From the NCBI GenBank assembly GCA_016302165.1, contig JAEDOD010000061.1, positions 1 to 11,090 of the forward strand: 11,090 nucleotides of DNA, read 5' to 3'. The notes under the pieces were generated by a model. That model saw nothing but the letters and a program-made list of their open reading frames with translations, was not told where the DNA came from and searched no databases. Every line of letters begins with the position of its first letter. The first letter of the stretch is position 1. The position numbers were made by a program, and so were the translations under genes. This stretch comes from Sphaerochaetaceae bacterium (lineage in GTDB: Bacteria > Spirochaetota > Spirochaetia > Sphaerochaetales > Sphaerochaetaceae). This document shows positions 1 to 7,773 of the stretch, piece after piece.

Positions 1-1890
1 GCTTTTGTTTTCTTTTCCTGTGCTCTCCTCCCAGCAAAAGGGACGGCGGAAACCCAGGAGACAGAATCTGAGCCTGTCACAGTTTCTATCTATTGCTATG
101 ACAATGCACCCCTCAAGGGTATCACTCCATATCTTGAGGAGAAGTTTCCTGAAGTGGACTTTGTGGTCTATCAGGCTGTAAACAATATCTCCTTCTGTGA
201 TTTCCTCCAAGAGAAGGGTGAGCTTCCAGATATCATATTGATGCGTCGCTTCTCCCTTAACGACACCAAGCTGATCAGGGACCAGCTGATGGACCTGAAG
301 AACACTGAGGTTGCCGCCAGATTTCATTCCTCCATCCTTGAACAGAACAAGGATGAAAATGGAGAAGTGAAGTGGCTTCCTGCAGGGGCTGAAGTGGAAG
401 GCTTAATTGCCAACAGAGCCCTATTCCAGGAATATGGACTGGAGTTTCCTGAAAACTACGGGGAATTCAAGGAAGTGTCGAGAGTATTCAATGAAAATGG
501 AATCCTTCCATTCATAACAGACTGGAAGTATGACTATACATGCCTAGCTATGCTTCAGAGCTGGTCCATGGCCAGGCTCACTTCCCTTGATGGCACTCTC
601 TGGAGGCAGAAGTATGAAAGCGAGAAGCCGGGAGAAAAGGTTATCCTTGACAAGGAGCTTTGGCTTCCTGTCTTCCAGAAGCTGGAAGAGGTTATAAAGG
701 ATACATATACCACAGAAAGCGACAGCTCCAGGAGAACCACTTCTGTAAATCAGGACTTCCTGGCTGGAAAGGCTGCAATGATAAGAGGGACTGGAGACAT
801 GTGTAAACTTTTCATTGAAGCCTATGGCATCGATGCTGTAATGCTTCCTTTCTTCGGAGAGACGGAAAGGGAGAATTGGATCTATTCCTATCCTACCTTC
901 CAGGTGGCCATAAATAAGGACGTGAAGAGCGATGACGGAAAATATGAGGTGGTCATGGATATCCTTTCCGCCATATTCTCCTCTGAAGGTGAGAAGAGGA
1001 CAGCAGGCGGCAATCCTCTCCTTTCCTATACAACCACCAACAGAATGGAGCTTCCTTCCTATTTCTCGGAGTTGGAGACCCTGGTTGAGAGAAACCATTT
1101 GTATATGCGCCTTGCCTCCTACGAATTCTTCTCAACTTCACAGCAGGTGGTGGTGAATATGGTGAAGGGCCTATATGGAAGTGCAGAAGAAGCTTTCAAT
1201 GACTTCAATTCCATTCTTGCATCACCCTCTTCCATGGAAGAGGAGGTGCTGGTCACCAACCATACCTACTATCCATATGCCATGACAGACCATGGAAATG
1301 AGGCTGAAAGCGCACTTCTCAACACTCTTCGCACTCATACTAGGATAGATGAAAAGACAGGCAATGTGGTCTTTGAAGGGGAGGATATCATGGCTCCAGA
1401 TGTTGCCATAAGCTTCCAGGGCCTTATGAACTCCTCTTTCTTCGAAGGAGATCTGACAGCCACCGAAGTGTTCCAGATGATAACCAGCAGGAAGCAGGTA
1501 TATTATGCAACCTTTACCGGAGAGGAGATTGAGAAGCTTCTGAAAGAGCTTATAGACGTGAGGGATGATGGGCATAATCCAATAATCCATGACAACCTTA
1601 TTCCTGTAGTCTCCGGCTTCTCCTATTCCATAGAGGATATGGGAAATGGACGCTTTGCCTTCAGGGGCACAGACCTACAGAAAGACAAGACCTACACTAC
1701 CCTGTTAGTGGGATACCTTGCTCAGCTTGAGGACGCATATTTTTCCTCTACTCCTTTGTCTGTAGAGCTGAAGGAAAAGATGCATTCCACCCAGTACCAC
1801 GCCCAGAAGCTTATTCCTGACCTCCTATCTAAAGGATATGAAATCATGAAAAGTGAAGATTACATAGATTTCATGGTGACAGGGAAATAG
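1..1890 (+). CDS. Exported solute-binding-like protein with 5'-nucleotidase C-terminal-like domain (5' end missing)
   Basis: The reading frame is open from base 1, so the gene starts upstream of the window; the GTG at 154 is only an internal valine. The first codons (AFVFFSCALLPAKG) look like the end of a signal peptide or lipoprotein signal, so the protein is probably periplasmic or membrane-tethered. From about base 80 to 1180 it resembles a family-1 extracellular solute-binding protein: an early VSIYCYDN strand, a PDIILM segment, and a GKAAMIRGTGD motif around 769-801, which is typical of sugar-binding ABC receptors. From about 1250 to 1800 it instead resembles the 5'-nucleotidase C-terminal domain: APDVAISFQG, then GDLTATEVFQMI, TFTGEEIEKLL, a VSGFSYSIED strand and a late YTTLLVGYLA. 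The metallophosphatase catalytic half is absent, and the family's usual NGGGIR-like loop is not conserved. No ABC permease is visible. Its stop touches the start of the kinase gene, so a sensory partner role is inferred. Domain calls come from reading motifs; the fusion is the less certain part. Confidence 0.75.
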   Translation, partial: AFVFFSCALLPAKGTAETQETESEPVTVSIYCYDNAPLKGITPYLEEKFPEVDFVVYQAVNNISFCDFLQEKGELPDIILMRRFSLNDTKLIRDQLMDLKNTEVAARFHSSILEQNKDENGEVKWLPAGAEVEGLIANRALFQEYGLEFPENYGEFKEVSRVFNENGILPFITDWKYDYTCLAMLQSWSMARLTSLDGTLWRQKYESEKPGEKVILDKELWLPVFQKLEEVIKDTYTTESDSSRRTTSVNQDFLAGKAAMIRGTGDMCKLFIEAYGIDAVMLPFFGETERENWIYSYPTFQVAINKDVKSDDGKYEVVMDILSAIFSSEGEKRTAGGNPLLSYTTTNRMELPSYFSELETLVERNHLYMRLASYEFFSTSQQVVVNMVKGLYGSAEEAFNDFNSILASPSSMEEEVLVTNHTYYPYAMTDHGNEAESALLNTLRTHTRIDEKTGNVVFEGEDIMAPDVAISFQGLMNSSFFEGDLTATEVFQMITSRKQVYYATFTGEEIEKLLKELIDVRDDGHNPIIHDNLIPVVSGFSYSIEDMGNGRFAFRGTDLQKDKTYTTLLVGYLAQLEDAYFSSTPLSVELKEKMHSTQYHAQKLIPDLLSKGYEIMKSEDYIDFMVTGK

Positions 1891-4809
1891 ATGAAAAAGG
1901 TCCTTCTCTTCATTGTATTGCCAATAGTATTCGTACTTTCAGTGCTTCTTATGGGTGTGGAGTATCTCAAGTATTCAGAAAGGATGGTGTTCCAGGAAAG
2001 CGCCTCCCATCTATCTGAAATCTATTCCTATCTCGGTAAGCAGATAAGCTCTGTCCACTCCCACTACATTACCATTCTCCATCAGTACAGGGATGAGCTG
2101 GCCTTCTTTTCAGGCGAAAGACGGAATGATGAAATGGTGAAGCTTCTTGTAGACAACTGGAGAGAAAGTGATACCTTCGAAGGGTTCTATTTCGTGGGCC
2201 GTGATGGGGATATGATGGACGCGGACGGCAAGTTCAGACGGTTCCAGCTCTATGGCAAGCTGGTGGACCTTATGATTGACGGGAAGGATATAGTTGCCGA
2301 TGTATCACTGCCTGGAGCGGAAAGCCTTACTCTCTACGGGGCTAAGTGTGAACCTTTGGAGTATATGGGATTTACATATGAGGCTGTGGCCATGGTCTTC
2401 CGTAATGACACCATATTTGAGATGCTTGACGTAAACGCCTTTGATGGAGAAAGCGACAACTATGTGGTGGACGAAAACGGAAAGATAATCCTTAACGGCT
2501 CCAGCTACCGTAAAGAGGATTCCAGGTTCTACAATCTCTTTGACCACCTGACCTCAGCCATGGATAAGGGAAAGGAAGAATCTAGAAAGATTATAGATCA
2601 GATAGCAAATGGCAAGAGAGGGGTTCTGGAGGTCAGGATAAACGGAGTAGAGCAGTATCTGGTCTATTCAAAGCTTGATATCTCCTCCTGGATTCTTGTG
2701 GGGATGATTGAGTCAGCTGTTGTCAACAGAAACATCAATAGTTTCCAGATGGCCACTGTCATATTGTGTGTTGCCATAGGCATGACGATGCTGCTGGTGT
2801 TCTTCCTTATCTTCTTCTATATGTATAAGAGGGGAAAGGAGAGGCAGAATGAGGAGATAAGGTTCCGTGACGGCCTCTTCGATAACCTTTCCAGAAATGT
2901 AAACCAAGTGTTCATAATCATGGATAGCGGAAAGGACAGCGTTGTCTATGTGACTCCCAATGTATACAGTGTATTGGGAGTGGAGGAGGAGAAGATATAC
3001 AGCGATATATCCTCCCTGGACAATGTGGGCTCCTCCATTTCCATAAGGTCCAGACTTGAAGACCATTCCTCTTCCAAGGAAGGATTCTCCTGGACCCAGG
3101 ATTACATAAATGGGGTGGATGGCTCCAAGAAATATCTTGAAGCTACGGTCTATCACACCATGTTCGGCTCCCTGGAGAGGGATGTGCTGGTCATTGCGGA
3201 CCGCAGTGAAGACAGAATGCTGAGGGATGCATTGTCTGCATCTCTGGAAGTGGCAAAGAACGCAAATAATGCAAAGAGCAACTTCCTTGCCAATATGTCT
3301 CACGACATCAGGACTCCAATGAATGCCATTGTGGGGTACTCAACCCTTCTCTCCCACGAAGCCTATAGTCCGGAGAAGGTCATTGAGATATCCAAAAAGA
3401 TTGCCTTCTCATCCAACCACCTCTTGTCTCTGATAAACGATGTACTGGATATGAGCAAGATTGAAAGCGGCAAGACCAGCCTTAACATTGAGAAGGTGGA
3501 GCTGTCTTCCGTACTTCAGAACATCTATGAAATCGTATCTGTCCAGGTGAAGGCCAAGGGCCAGAGCTTCAAGGTCAGGACCCAGGGAATACTTCCTGAC
3601 TACTTCCTGGCTGACAGCCTTCGCCTTAACCAGATATTGCTGAATCTTCTTTCCAATGCCGTGAAATATACAAAGTCTGGAGGAAACATCTCCCTGACAG
3701 TGGAAGGACGGAAGGGAAGAGGGCAGAATACCCATATCCGTTTTATTGTGGCAGATGATGGGCAGGGAATGAGCCCCGAGTTCATAGATACAATCTTCGA
3801 TCCCTTCTCCAGGGAGAGGAACGCTGAGAATAGTGGAGTGCAGGGAACTGGACTGGGGATGTCCATTACAAAGAGCCTCATAGACCTTATGGGAGGCACG
3901 ATAAAGGTTGAAAGCGAGCAGAACAGCGGTTCTGTCTTTACGGTGGACCTGGACTTTGCAAAGGTTGAGGATGAAGACTCAAGGTCCTTCTTCCTTGAAC
4001 ACGGTATTACAAGACTTTTGATTGTGGACGATGAAAAGTCTGTATGCTCCACCATTTCCAGAATAGTCGGGGAAGTGGGAATCCATGCAGAATCTGCTTA
4101 CGGCGGGTACGAAGCTGTTGTAAGGACAGTAGACGCTGTAAAGAGGGGAGAGCCCTATGACGTAGTGGTAGTTGACCTGAGGATGCCGGACATGGACGGA
4201 GTGGAGACAGTGAAGAGAGTCAGGAAGGAGGTGGGCCCTAATGTGCCGATCTTCATCCTATCGTCTTACGATATGACAGATATTGAGGAGAGCGCAGCTT
4301 CTGCTGGAGTTGATATCCTGCTGCCAAAGCCCTTCTTCCTTTCCACTTTCCAGCATGCCCTTGATGGCTATTTCAACAGAAATAAGGAAAGGGAAGTGAA
4401 GGATTGTGACTCTTTCAGCGGAATCAAGATCCTTATTGCTGAAGACAATGAAATCAATGCTGAGATTATTGTGGAGCTGTTGAATACAATAGGAGTGGAG
4501 AGCACAGTAACCTATGACGGAAAGGAAGTTGTCGAGAAGTTCATCTCTTCCGGTCCTGATGAATTTGATATGGTGTTCATGGATATACAGATGCCTGTAA
4601 TGGACGGCTATGAAGCTGCCAAGGCCATAAGAAGATCCTCTTCTCCTCATGCACTTTCCATTCCGATCATAGCCATGACCGCCAATGCCTTCGAAGATGA
4701 CAAGAGGGCTTCCATGGAGGCTGGCATGAACGCCCATATCTCAAAGCCCATCGACTTCGAGAGCCTTAAGGAAACCATTCTCTGCTATAGAAGAAAGAGG
4801 GACCGCTGA
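1891..4809 (+). CDS. Membrane hybrid sensor histidine kinase with two receiver domains
   Basis: This 972-residue inner-membrane kinase starts at ATG 1891 directly after the upstream TAG, with AGGGA at 1881-1885 as ribosome binding site, so the two genes are probably translationally coupled. Domains in order: membrane segment about 4-25; extracytoplasmic sensor about 27-280 (Cache-like by size and position); second membrane segment about 288-312; PAS-like region about 325-440; HisKA with phospho-acceptor H471 in NMSHDIRTP; HATPase with N589 (N box), the ADDGQG motif at 621-626 and GTGLGMS at 652-658. Receiver 1 (about 707-828) has D713/D714, phospho-acceptor D762 and K813. Receiver 2 (about 845-968) has E851/D852, phospho-acceptor D898 and K952. 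All catalytic residues appear intact. There is no HPt or DNA-binding output domain, so the signal must pass to a protein encoded elsewhere. The ligand is unknown; the upstream binding-protein-like gene is the obvious candidate input. Confidence 0.93.
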   Translation: MKKVLLFIVLPIVFVLSVLLMGVEYLKYSERMVFQESASHLSEIYSYLGKQISSVHSHYITILHQYRDELAFFSGERRNDEMVKLLVDNWRESDTFEGFYFVGRDGDMMDADGKFRRFQLYGKLVDLMIDGKDIVADVSLPGAESLTLYGAKCEPLEYMGFTYEAVAMVFRNDTIFEMLDVNAFDGESDNYVVDENGKIILNGSSYRKEDSRFYNLFDHLTSAMDKGKEESRKIIDQIANGKRGVLEVRINGVEQYLVYSKLDISSWILVGMIESAVVNRNINSFQMATVILCVAIGMTMLLVFFLIFFYMYKRGKERQNEEIRFRDGLFDNLSRNVNQVFIIMDSGKDSVVYVTPNVYSVLGVEEEKIYSDISSLDNVGSSISIRSRLEDHSSSKEGFSWTQDYINGVDGSKKYLEATVYHTMFGSLERDVLVIADRSEDRMLRDALSASLEVAKNANNAKSNFLANMSHDIRTPMNAIVGYSTLLSHEAYSPEKVIEISKKIAFSSNHLLSLINDVLDMSKIESGKTSLNIEKVELSSVLQNIYEIVSVQVKAKGQSFKVRTQGILPDYFLADSLRLNQILLNLLSNAVKYTKSGGNISLTVEGRKGRGQNTHIRFIVADDGQGMSPEFIDTIFDPFSRERNAENSGVQGTGLGMSITKSLIDLMGGTIKVESEQNSGSVFTVDLDFAKVEDEDSRSFFLEHGITRLLIVDDEKSVCSTISRIVGEVGIHAESAYGGYEAVVRTVDAVKRGEPYDVVVVDLRMPDMDGVETVKRVRKEVGPNVPIFILSSYDMTDIEESAASAGVDILLPKPFFLSTFQHALDGYFNRNKEREVKDCDSFSGIKILIAEDNEINAEIIVELLNTIGVESTVTYDGKEVVEKFISSGPDEFDMVFMDIQMPVMDGYEAAKAIRRSSSPHALSIPIIAMTANAFEDDKRASMEAGMNAHISKPIDFESLKETILCYRRKRDR

Positions 4810-4825
4810 AGTCATGAAACTATAT

Positions 4826-4869
4826 GGAGGAGCTTTCCTTAGAGCGGAGGCTCCTTCTTTTCTTTTTAT
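4826..4869 (+). terminator. Intrinsic terminator of the sensor operon
   Basis: GGAGGAGC at 4826-4833 pairs with GCTCCTTC at 4850-4857 (one G-U). The stem can extend inward with mixed G-U, A-T and G-C pairs to a loop of about eight bases. A T-rich tract (TTTTCTTTTTAT) follows at once. It lies 16 bases after the kinase stop codon. Confidence 0.75.
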
Positions 4870-4890
4870 ATGGGACAGGGCAACACTACG

Positions 4891-4912
4891 GAAAAATTCA
4901 TCCAAATTTTTC
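4891..4912. repeat. AT-rich inverted repeat
   Basis: GAAAAATT at 4891-4898 is perfectly inverted as AATTTTTC at 4905-4912, with a 6-base loop. It could be a weak second terminator on either strand or a protein-binding site; nothing in the sequence decides this. Confidence 0.45.
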
Positions 4913-5047
4913 AGGTAAAATCCTAAATTCTGATACACTCTTGATTTACCTTTCATTTACCCTTTTTTATAGGGAGAAAACACCAGGAACAATTAATTTC
5001 TTTCTTAAGAAAACCTATATAACTTTAATTGCGTGTAATTTTGAAAC

Positions 5048-5094
5048 ACACTAGATATAGTGTACTTCAATCTGTAATACTCTTGCTATAGTAT
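5048..5094 (+). promoter_or_regulatory. Tandem NrdR-type boxes upstream of nrdD
   Basis: Box 1 at 5048-5063 reads ACACTAGATATAGTGT, very close to the NrdR consensus (acaCwATATwGtgt-like 16-mer) and nearly palindromic. Box 2 at 5079-5094 reads ACTCTTGCTATAGTAT and matches box 1 at 12 of 16 positions. The offset is exactly 31 bp, about three helical turns, which is the known arrangement of paired NrdR sites. NrdR is the nucleotide-sensing repressor of ribonucleotide reductase genes. Each box contains a TATAGT that could act as a -10 element, so binding would block transcription. The nrdR gene is not in the window. Confidence 0.8.
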
Positions 5095-5155
5095 ATTTTT
5101 CTCTTGCAAAGGATTATGAACCATGGTAATGTGAATTCAAATCCGAGGAATTGTC

Positions 5156-7312
5156 ATGAAAGTAATCAAGAGAAACGGTTCAGAAGTTGAATTCGATAAA
5201 AATAAGATCATTGTTGCCATTACAAAGGCCAATGAAGCAAACGTCTCCCATGAACTGACTCCTAATCAGATCAAGGAAGCTGCAGACTATATCGAGTACA
5301 AGTGCGATAAGCTTAATAGAGCTGCATCTGTGGAAGAAATCCAGGACATGGTGGAGAACCAGATCATGGCCAATGGTGCTTTTGAAGTTGCAAAGGAATA
5401 TGTAAGATACCGCTACCAGAGATCCCTGGTCAGAAAGGCCAACACCACTGACGACAGGATTCTTAGCCTCATCGAATGCAACAATGAGGAGATCAAGCAG
5501 GAGAACTCCAACAAGAATCCTATTGTAAACAGTGTCCAGAGAGACTACATGGCTGGGGAAGTCAGCAGAGACATTACAGCCCGTCTTCTTCTTCCGAAGG
5601 AGATTGTCGATGCAGACAAGGAAGGTATCATCCACTTCCATGATACAGACTACTATGCCCAGCATATGCACAACTGCGACCTGGTGAACCTTGAGGACAT
5701 GCTGCAGAACGGCACTGTAATCAGCGAGACCATGATCGAGAAGCCCCATAGCTTCTCCACAGCATGCAATATTGCAACCCAGATCATTGCCCAGGTGGCT
5801 TCCAACCAGTATGGCGGACAGTCCATTTCCCTGGCTCACCTTGCTCCATTTGTGCAGGTTTCCAGAGAGAAGATCAGGAAGGGAGTGGAGGAAGAGGTGA
5901 AGATGCTTGGCGTGGATGCGACAGAGGAAGCCAAGTCTGAAATCACTGAAAAGCGCCTTCTGGAAGAAATCAAGAAGGGTGTCCAGACCATCCAGTACCA
6001 GGTGATAACCCTTATGACCACCAATGGCCAGGCTCCATTCCTTACTGTCTTCATGTATCTCAATGAAGCCAAGAATGAAAGGGAGAAGAAGGACCTTGCC
6101 CTCATCATCGAGGAGACTCTCAAGCAGAGGATCACTGGTGTAAAGAACGAGGCCGGAGTATGGATCACTCCTGCATTCCCGAAGCTTATCTACGTGCTGG
6201 AGGAAGATAACATCAAGGAAGGCACAGAGTACTTCTACCTTACAAAGCTTGCGGCAAAGTGCTCTGCAAAGAGACTTGTTCCAGACTACATCTCCGAAAA
6301 GAAGATGAAGGAGCTGAAGGAAGGAAACTGCTTCCCTGTAATGGGCTGCAGATCCGCTCTCTCCCCATGGAAGGATGAAAACGGCAACTATAAGTTCTAT
6401 GGCCGCTTCAACCAGGGTGTTGTTACCATCAATCTTGTGGACGTGGCTCTTTCCTCCCATAAGGATATGGATGCCTTCTGGCGCATCTTCGATGAACGTC
6501 TGGATCTCTGCTACAGGGCCCTCATGTGCCGTCATGAAAGACTTAAGGGAACTCTTTCCGATGCAGCTCCTATCCTTTGGCAGTATGGTGCAATCTCCAG
6601 ACTGAAGAAGGGTGAGCCTATCGACAAGCTTCTCTATGGTGGATATTCCACAATTTCCCTGGGATATGCAGGTCTCTGTGAGTGCGTAAGATACATGACA
6701 GGAAAGAGCCATACTGACCCAAGCGCCACAGGCTTCGCCCTTAGCGTCATGCAGCACATGAACGATATGTGTGCAAAGTGGAAGGCTGAGACAAACATTG
6801 CATTCTCTCCATACGGAACACCTATTGAGAGCACAACTTATAAGTTTGCAAAGTGTCTGCAGAGAAGATTCGGCATTGTGGAGGGCGTTACAGACAAGGG
6901 ATACATCACCAACAGCTACCATGTAAACGTAACTGAAGAGATCGATGCCTTCTCCAAGCTGAAGTTTGAGGCCCAGTTCCAGGCTCTCAGCACAGGTGGA
7001 GCTGTAAGCTACGTAGAGGTTCCAAACATGCAGAACAACCTGGATGCTGTAATCTCTGTAATTCAGTTCATCTATGACAACATCATGTATGCTGAGCTGA
7101 ATACAAAGTCTGACTATTGCCAGAAGTGTGGCTATGATGGAGAGATCCAGATTGTCAACGACAATGGAAAGCTTGTATGGGAGTGCCCAAACTGTGGAAA
7201 CAGGGACCAGGATACCATGAACGTTGCAAGACGTACCTGTGGATACATCGGTACCCAGTACTGGAACCAGGGAAGAACAGAAGAGATCAAGGATAGAGTC
7301 CTTCATCTTTAA
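5156..7312 (+). CDS. nrdD: Anaerobic (class III) ribonucleoside-triphosphate reductase
   Basis: NrdD reduces ribonucleoside triphosphates to deoxyribonucleotides without oxygen, using a glycyl radical placed by NrdG. The 718 residues match the family's usual length. Residues 1-95 form an ATP-cone allosteric domain (MKVIKRNGSEVEFDKNKI at the start). The catalytic barrel follows, with C174 in MHNCDLVNL and a cysteine pair, C392 and C398, in NCFPVMGCRS, one of which should carry the thiyl radical. The C-terminus has a metal-binding cluster C655/C658 and C677/C680, and the glycyl-radical loop RRTCGYIG with G696. All key residues look intact. The start is set by GAGG at 5145-5148 and by the family-typical N-terminus. 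Tandem NrdR boxes lie 60-110 bp upstream. The usual neighbour nrdG is 2.4 kb downstream instead of adjacent. Confidence 0.97.
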   Translation: MKVIKRNGSEVEFDKNKIIVAITKANEANVSHELTPNQIKEAADYIEYKCDKLNRAASVEEIQDMVENQIMANGAFEVAKEYVRYRYQRSLVRKANTTDDRILSLIECNNEEIKQENSNKNPIVNSVQRDYMAGEVSRDITARLLLPKEIVDADKEGIIHFHDTDYYAQHMHNCDLVNLEDMLQNGTVISETMIEKPHSFSTACNIATQIIAQVASNQYGGQSISLAHLAPFVQVSREKIRKGVEEEVKMLGVDATEEAKSEITEKRLLEEIKKGVQTIQYQVITLMTTNGQAPFLTVFMYLNEAKNEREKKDLALIIEETLKQRITGVKNEAGVWITPAFPKLIYVLEEDNIKEGTEYFYLTKLAAKCSAKRLVPDYISEKKMKELKEGNCFPVMGCRSALSPWKDENGNYKFYGRFNQGVVTINLVDVALSSHKDMDAFWRIFDERLDLCYRALMCRHERLKGTLSDAAPILWQYGAISRLKKGEPIDKLLYGGYSTISLGYAGLCECVRYMTGKSHTDPSATGFALSVMQHMNDMCAKWKAETNIAFSPYGTPIESTTYKFAKCLQRRFGIVEGVTDKGYITNSYHVNVTEEIDAFSKLKFEAQFQALSTGGAVSYVEVPNMQNNLDAVISVIQFIYDNIMYAELNTKSDYCQKCGYDGEIQIVNDNGKLVWECPNCGNRDQDTMNVARRTCGYIGTQYWNQGRTEEIKDRVLHL

Positions 7313-7335
7313 TCGATTATTCCGATTGTGATAAT

Positions 7336-7398
7336 TTCCAATTAGAAATGGAATAAGTTGCAAACGGTAAAGTTAAAAACTTCCAAATTAGAATTGGA
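7336..7398. repeat. Pair of TTCCAA-type inverted repeats
   Basis: Unit 1 (7336-7353) is TTCCA - 8 bases - TGGAA. Unit 2 (7381-7398) is a TTCCAA arm, a central AATTAGAA-like core and a TTGGA arm. The two units share the core and lie 45 bp apart in direct orientation, just after the nrdD stop. A third, similar unit occurs at 9611-9629. They may be recombination or regulatory sites, or chance in AT-rich DNA. Confidence 0.5.
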
Positions 7399-7404
7399 TT
7401 ATTT

Positions 7405-7433
7405 AAGGAGAAGGGGCCCCTTCTCCTTTCTTC
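7405..7433 (+). terminator. Perfect palindrome, probable nrdD terminator
   Basis: Bases 7405-7428 form a perfect 24-bp palindrome: AAGGAGAAGG followed by GGCC and the reverse complement CCTTCTCCTT. This gives a 10-bp stem with a GGCC loop. The tail TCTTC is only moderately T-rich, although the stem's own 3' arm ends in CCTT. It sits 92 bases after the nrdD stop and would limit read-through toward nrdG. Confidence 0.65.
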
Positions 7434-7435
7434 AT

Positions 7436-7770
7436 ATGACAAGCATGTTACAGGTCCACTGTGTAAATCCTCAAGAATCACCATCTACCGGTGAACTCCA
7501 TAGTGGCTTACAAGTTTCAAATTGTGAGGTTTGGGAGAGAAGAAGCAATAGCGAATTCGTGGCCTAACGAAGAGGGTGCCTGAAGTCTAATGGTACAAGG
7601 CTCATTTGGCGGAAAAAGTGGAAAGAGGCACTGAAGTTCCAAATAAGTAGACGTAAGGCAATGTGTAAACCAGTGTGGTAAGGGTCGAAGGACCGATGGA
7701 ACGGCACACGAATTTGTCCGTTGGGAAAGTTTCGGGCCGAGAACAATGACAAGAGACCGACTGCTGATAT
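7436..7770 (+). mobile_element. Probable non-coding group II intron remnant
   Basis: This stretch has no credible protein in any frame. It has the texture of structured intron RNA: ACTCCATAGTGGC near 7495-7507, GTGGCCTAACGAAGAGGGTG near 7559-7578 followed by AAGTC, and GACGTAAGGCAATGTG near 7650-7665. A small hairpin, GGTC-GAAG-GACC, lies near 7683-7694, followed by CGGCACACGAATTTGTCCGTTG near 7702-7723. From memory of the family, these resemble the RNA domains of bacterial group II introns (compare GTGCGCC...AGGGTG...AAGTC at 5' ends). No reverse transcriptase/maturase gene and no clear domain V are present, so it would be a truncated, immobile piece. Both boundaries are approximate. It begins just after the terminator-like palindrome. 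Confidence 0.45.
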
Positions 7771-7773
7771 AAA

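Larger units (their letters stand above)
4810..5155. other. AT-rich intergenic region between the kinase gene and nrdD
   Basis: These 346 bases hold no convincing gene. From left to right they contain the kinase-operon terminator, an AT-rich inverted repeat at 4891-4912, a short near-repeat with ATTTACC at 4944-4950 and 4955-4961, the two NrdR-type boxes, and the nrdD ribosome binding site (GAGG, 5145-5148, seven bases before the ATG). Several AT-rich hexamers could serve as -10 elements, for example TATAGT at 5056-5061 and at 5087-5092, both inside the boxes, but none has a clear -35 partner. Confidence 0.6.

Noticed and set aside
544..1098. Open frame on the - strand inside the binding-protein gene
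   Set aside because: Shadow of the real + strand gene; no recognisable domain.
2713..3303. Open frame on the - strand inside the kinase gene
   Set aside because: Antisense to the membrane segment, PAS-like region and start of the HisKA domain; low-complexity translation and no ribosome binding site context.
4824..5054. Small + strand ORF in the nrdD upstream region
   Set aside because: It overlaps the terminator and NrdR box 1, and the translation looks like AT-rich noise.
5180..7363. A 727-codon open frame on the - strand covering almost all of nrdD
   Set aside because: It is antisense to a clearly functional nrdD with intact catalytic motifs. Its length follows from the codon choice of nrdD, and its translation shows no family motifs.
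7358..7567. 69-codon + strand ORF after nrdD
   Set aside because: It spans the terminator palindrome and the intron-like RNA; the coding signal is better explained by structured RNA.
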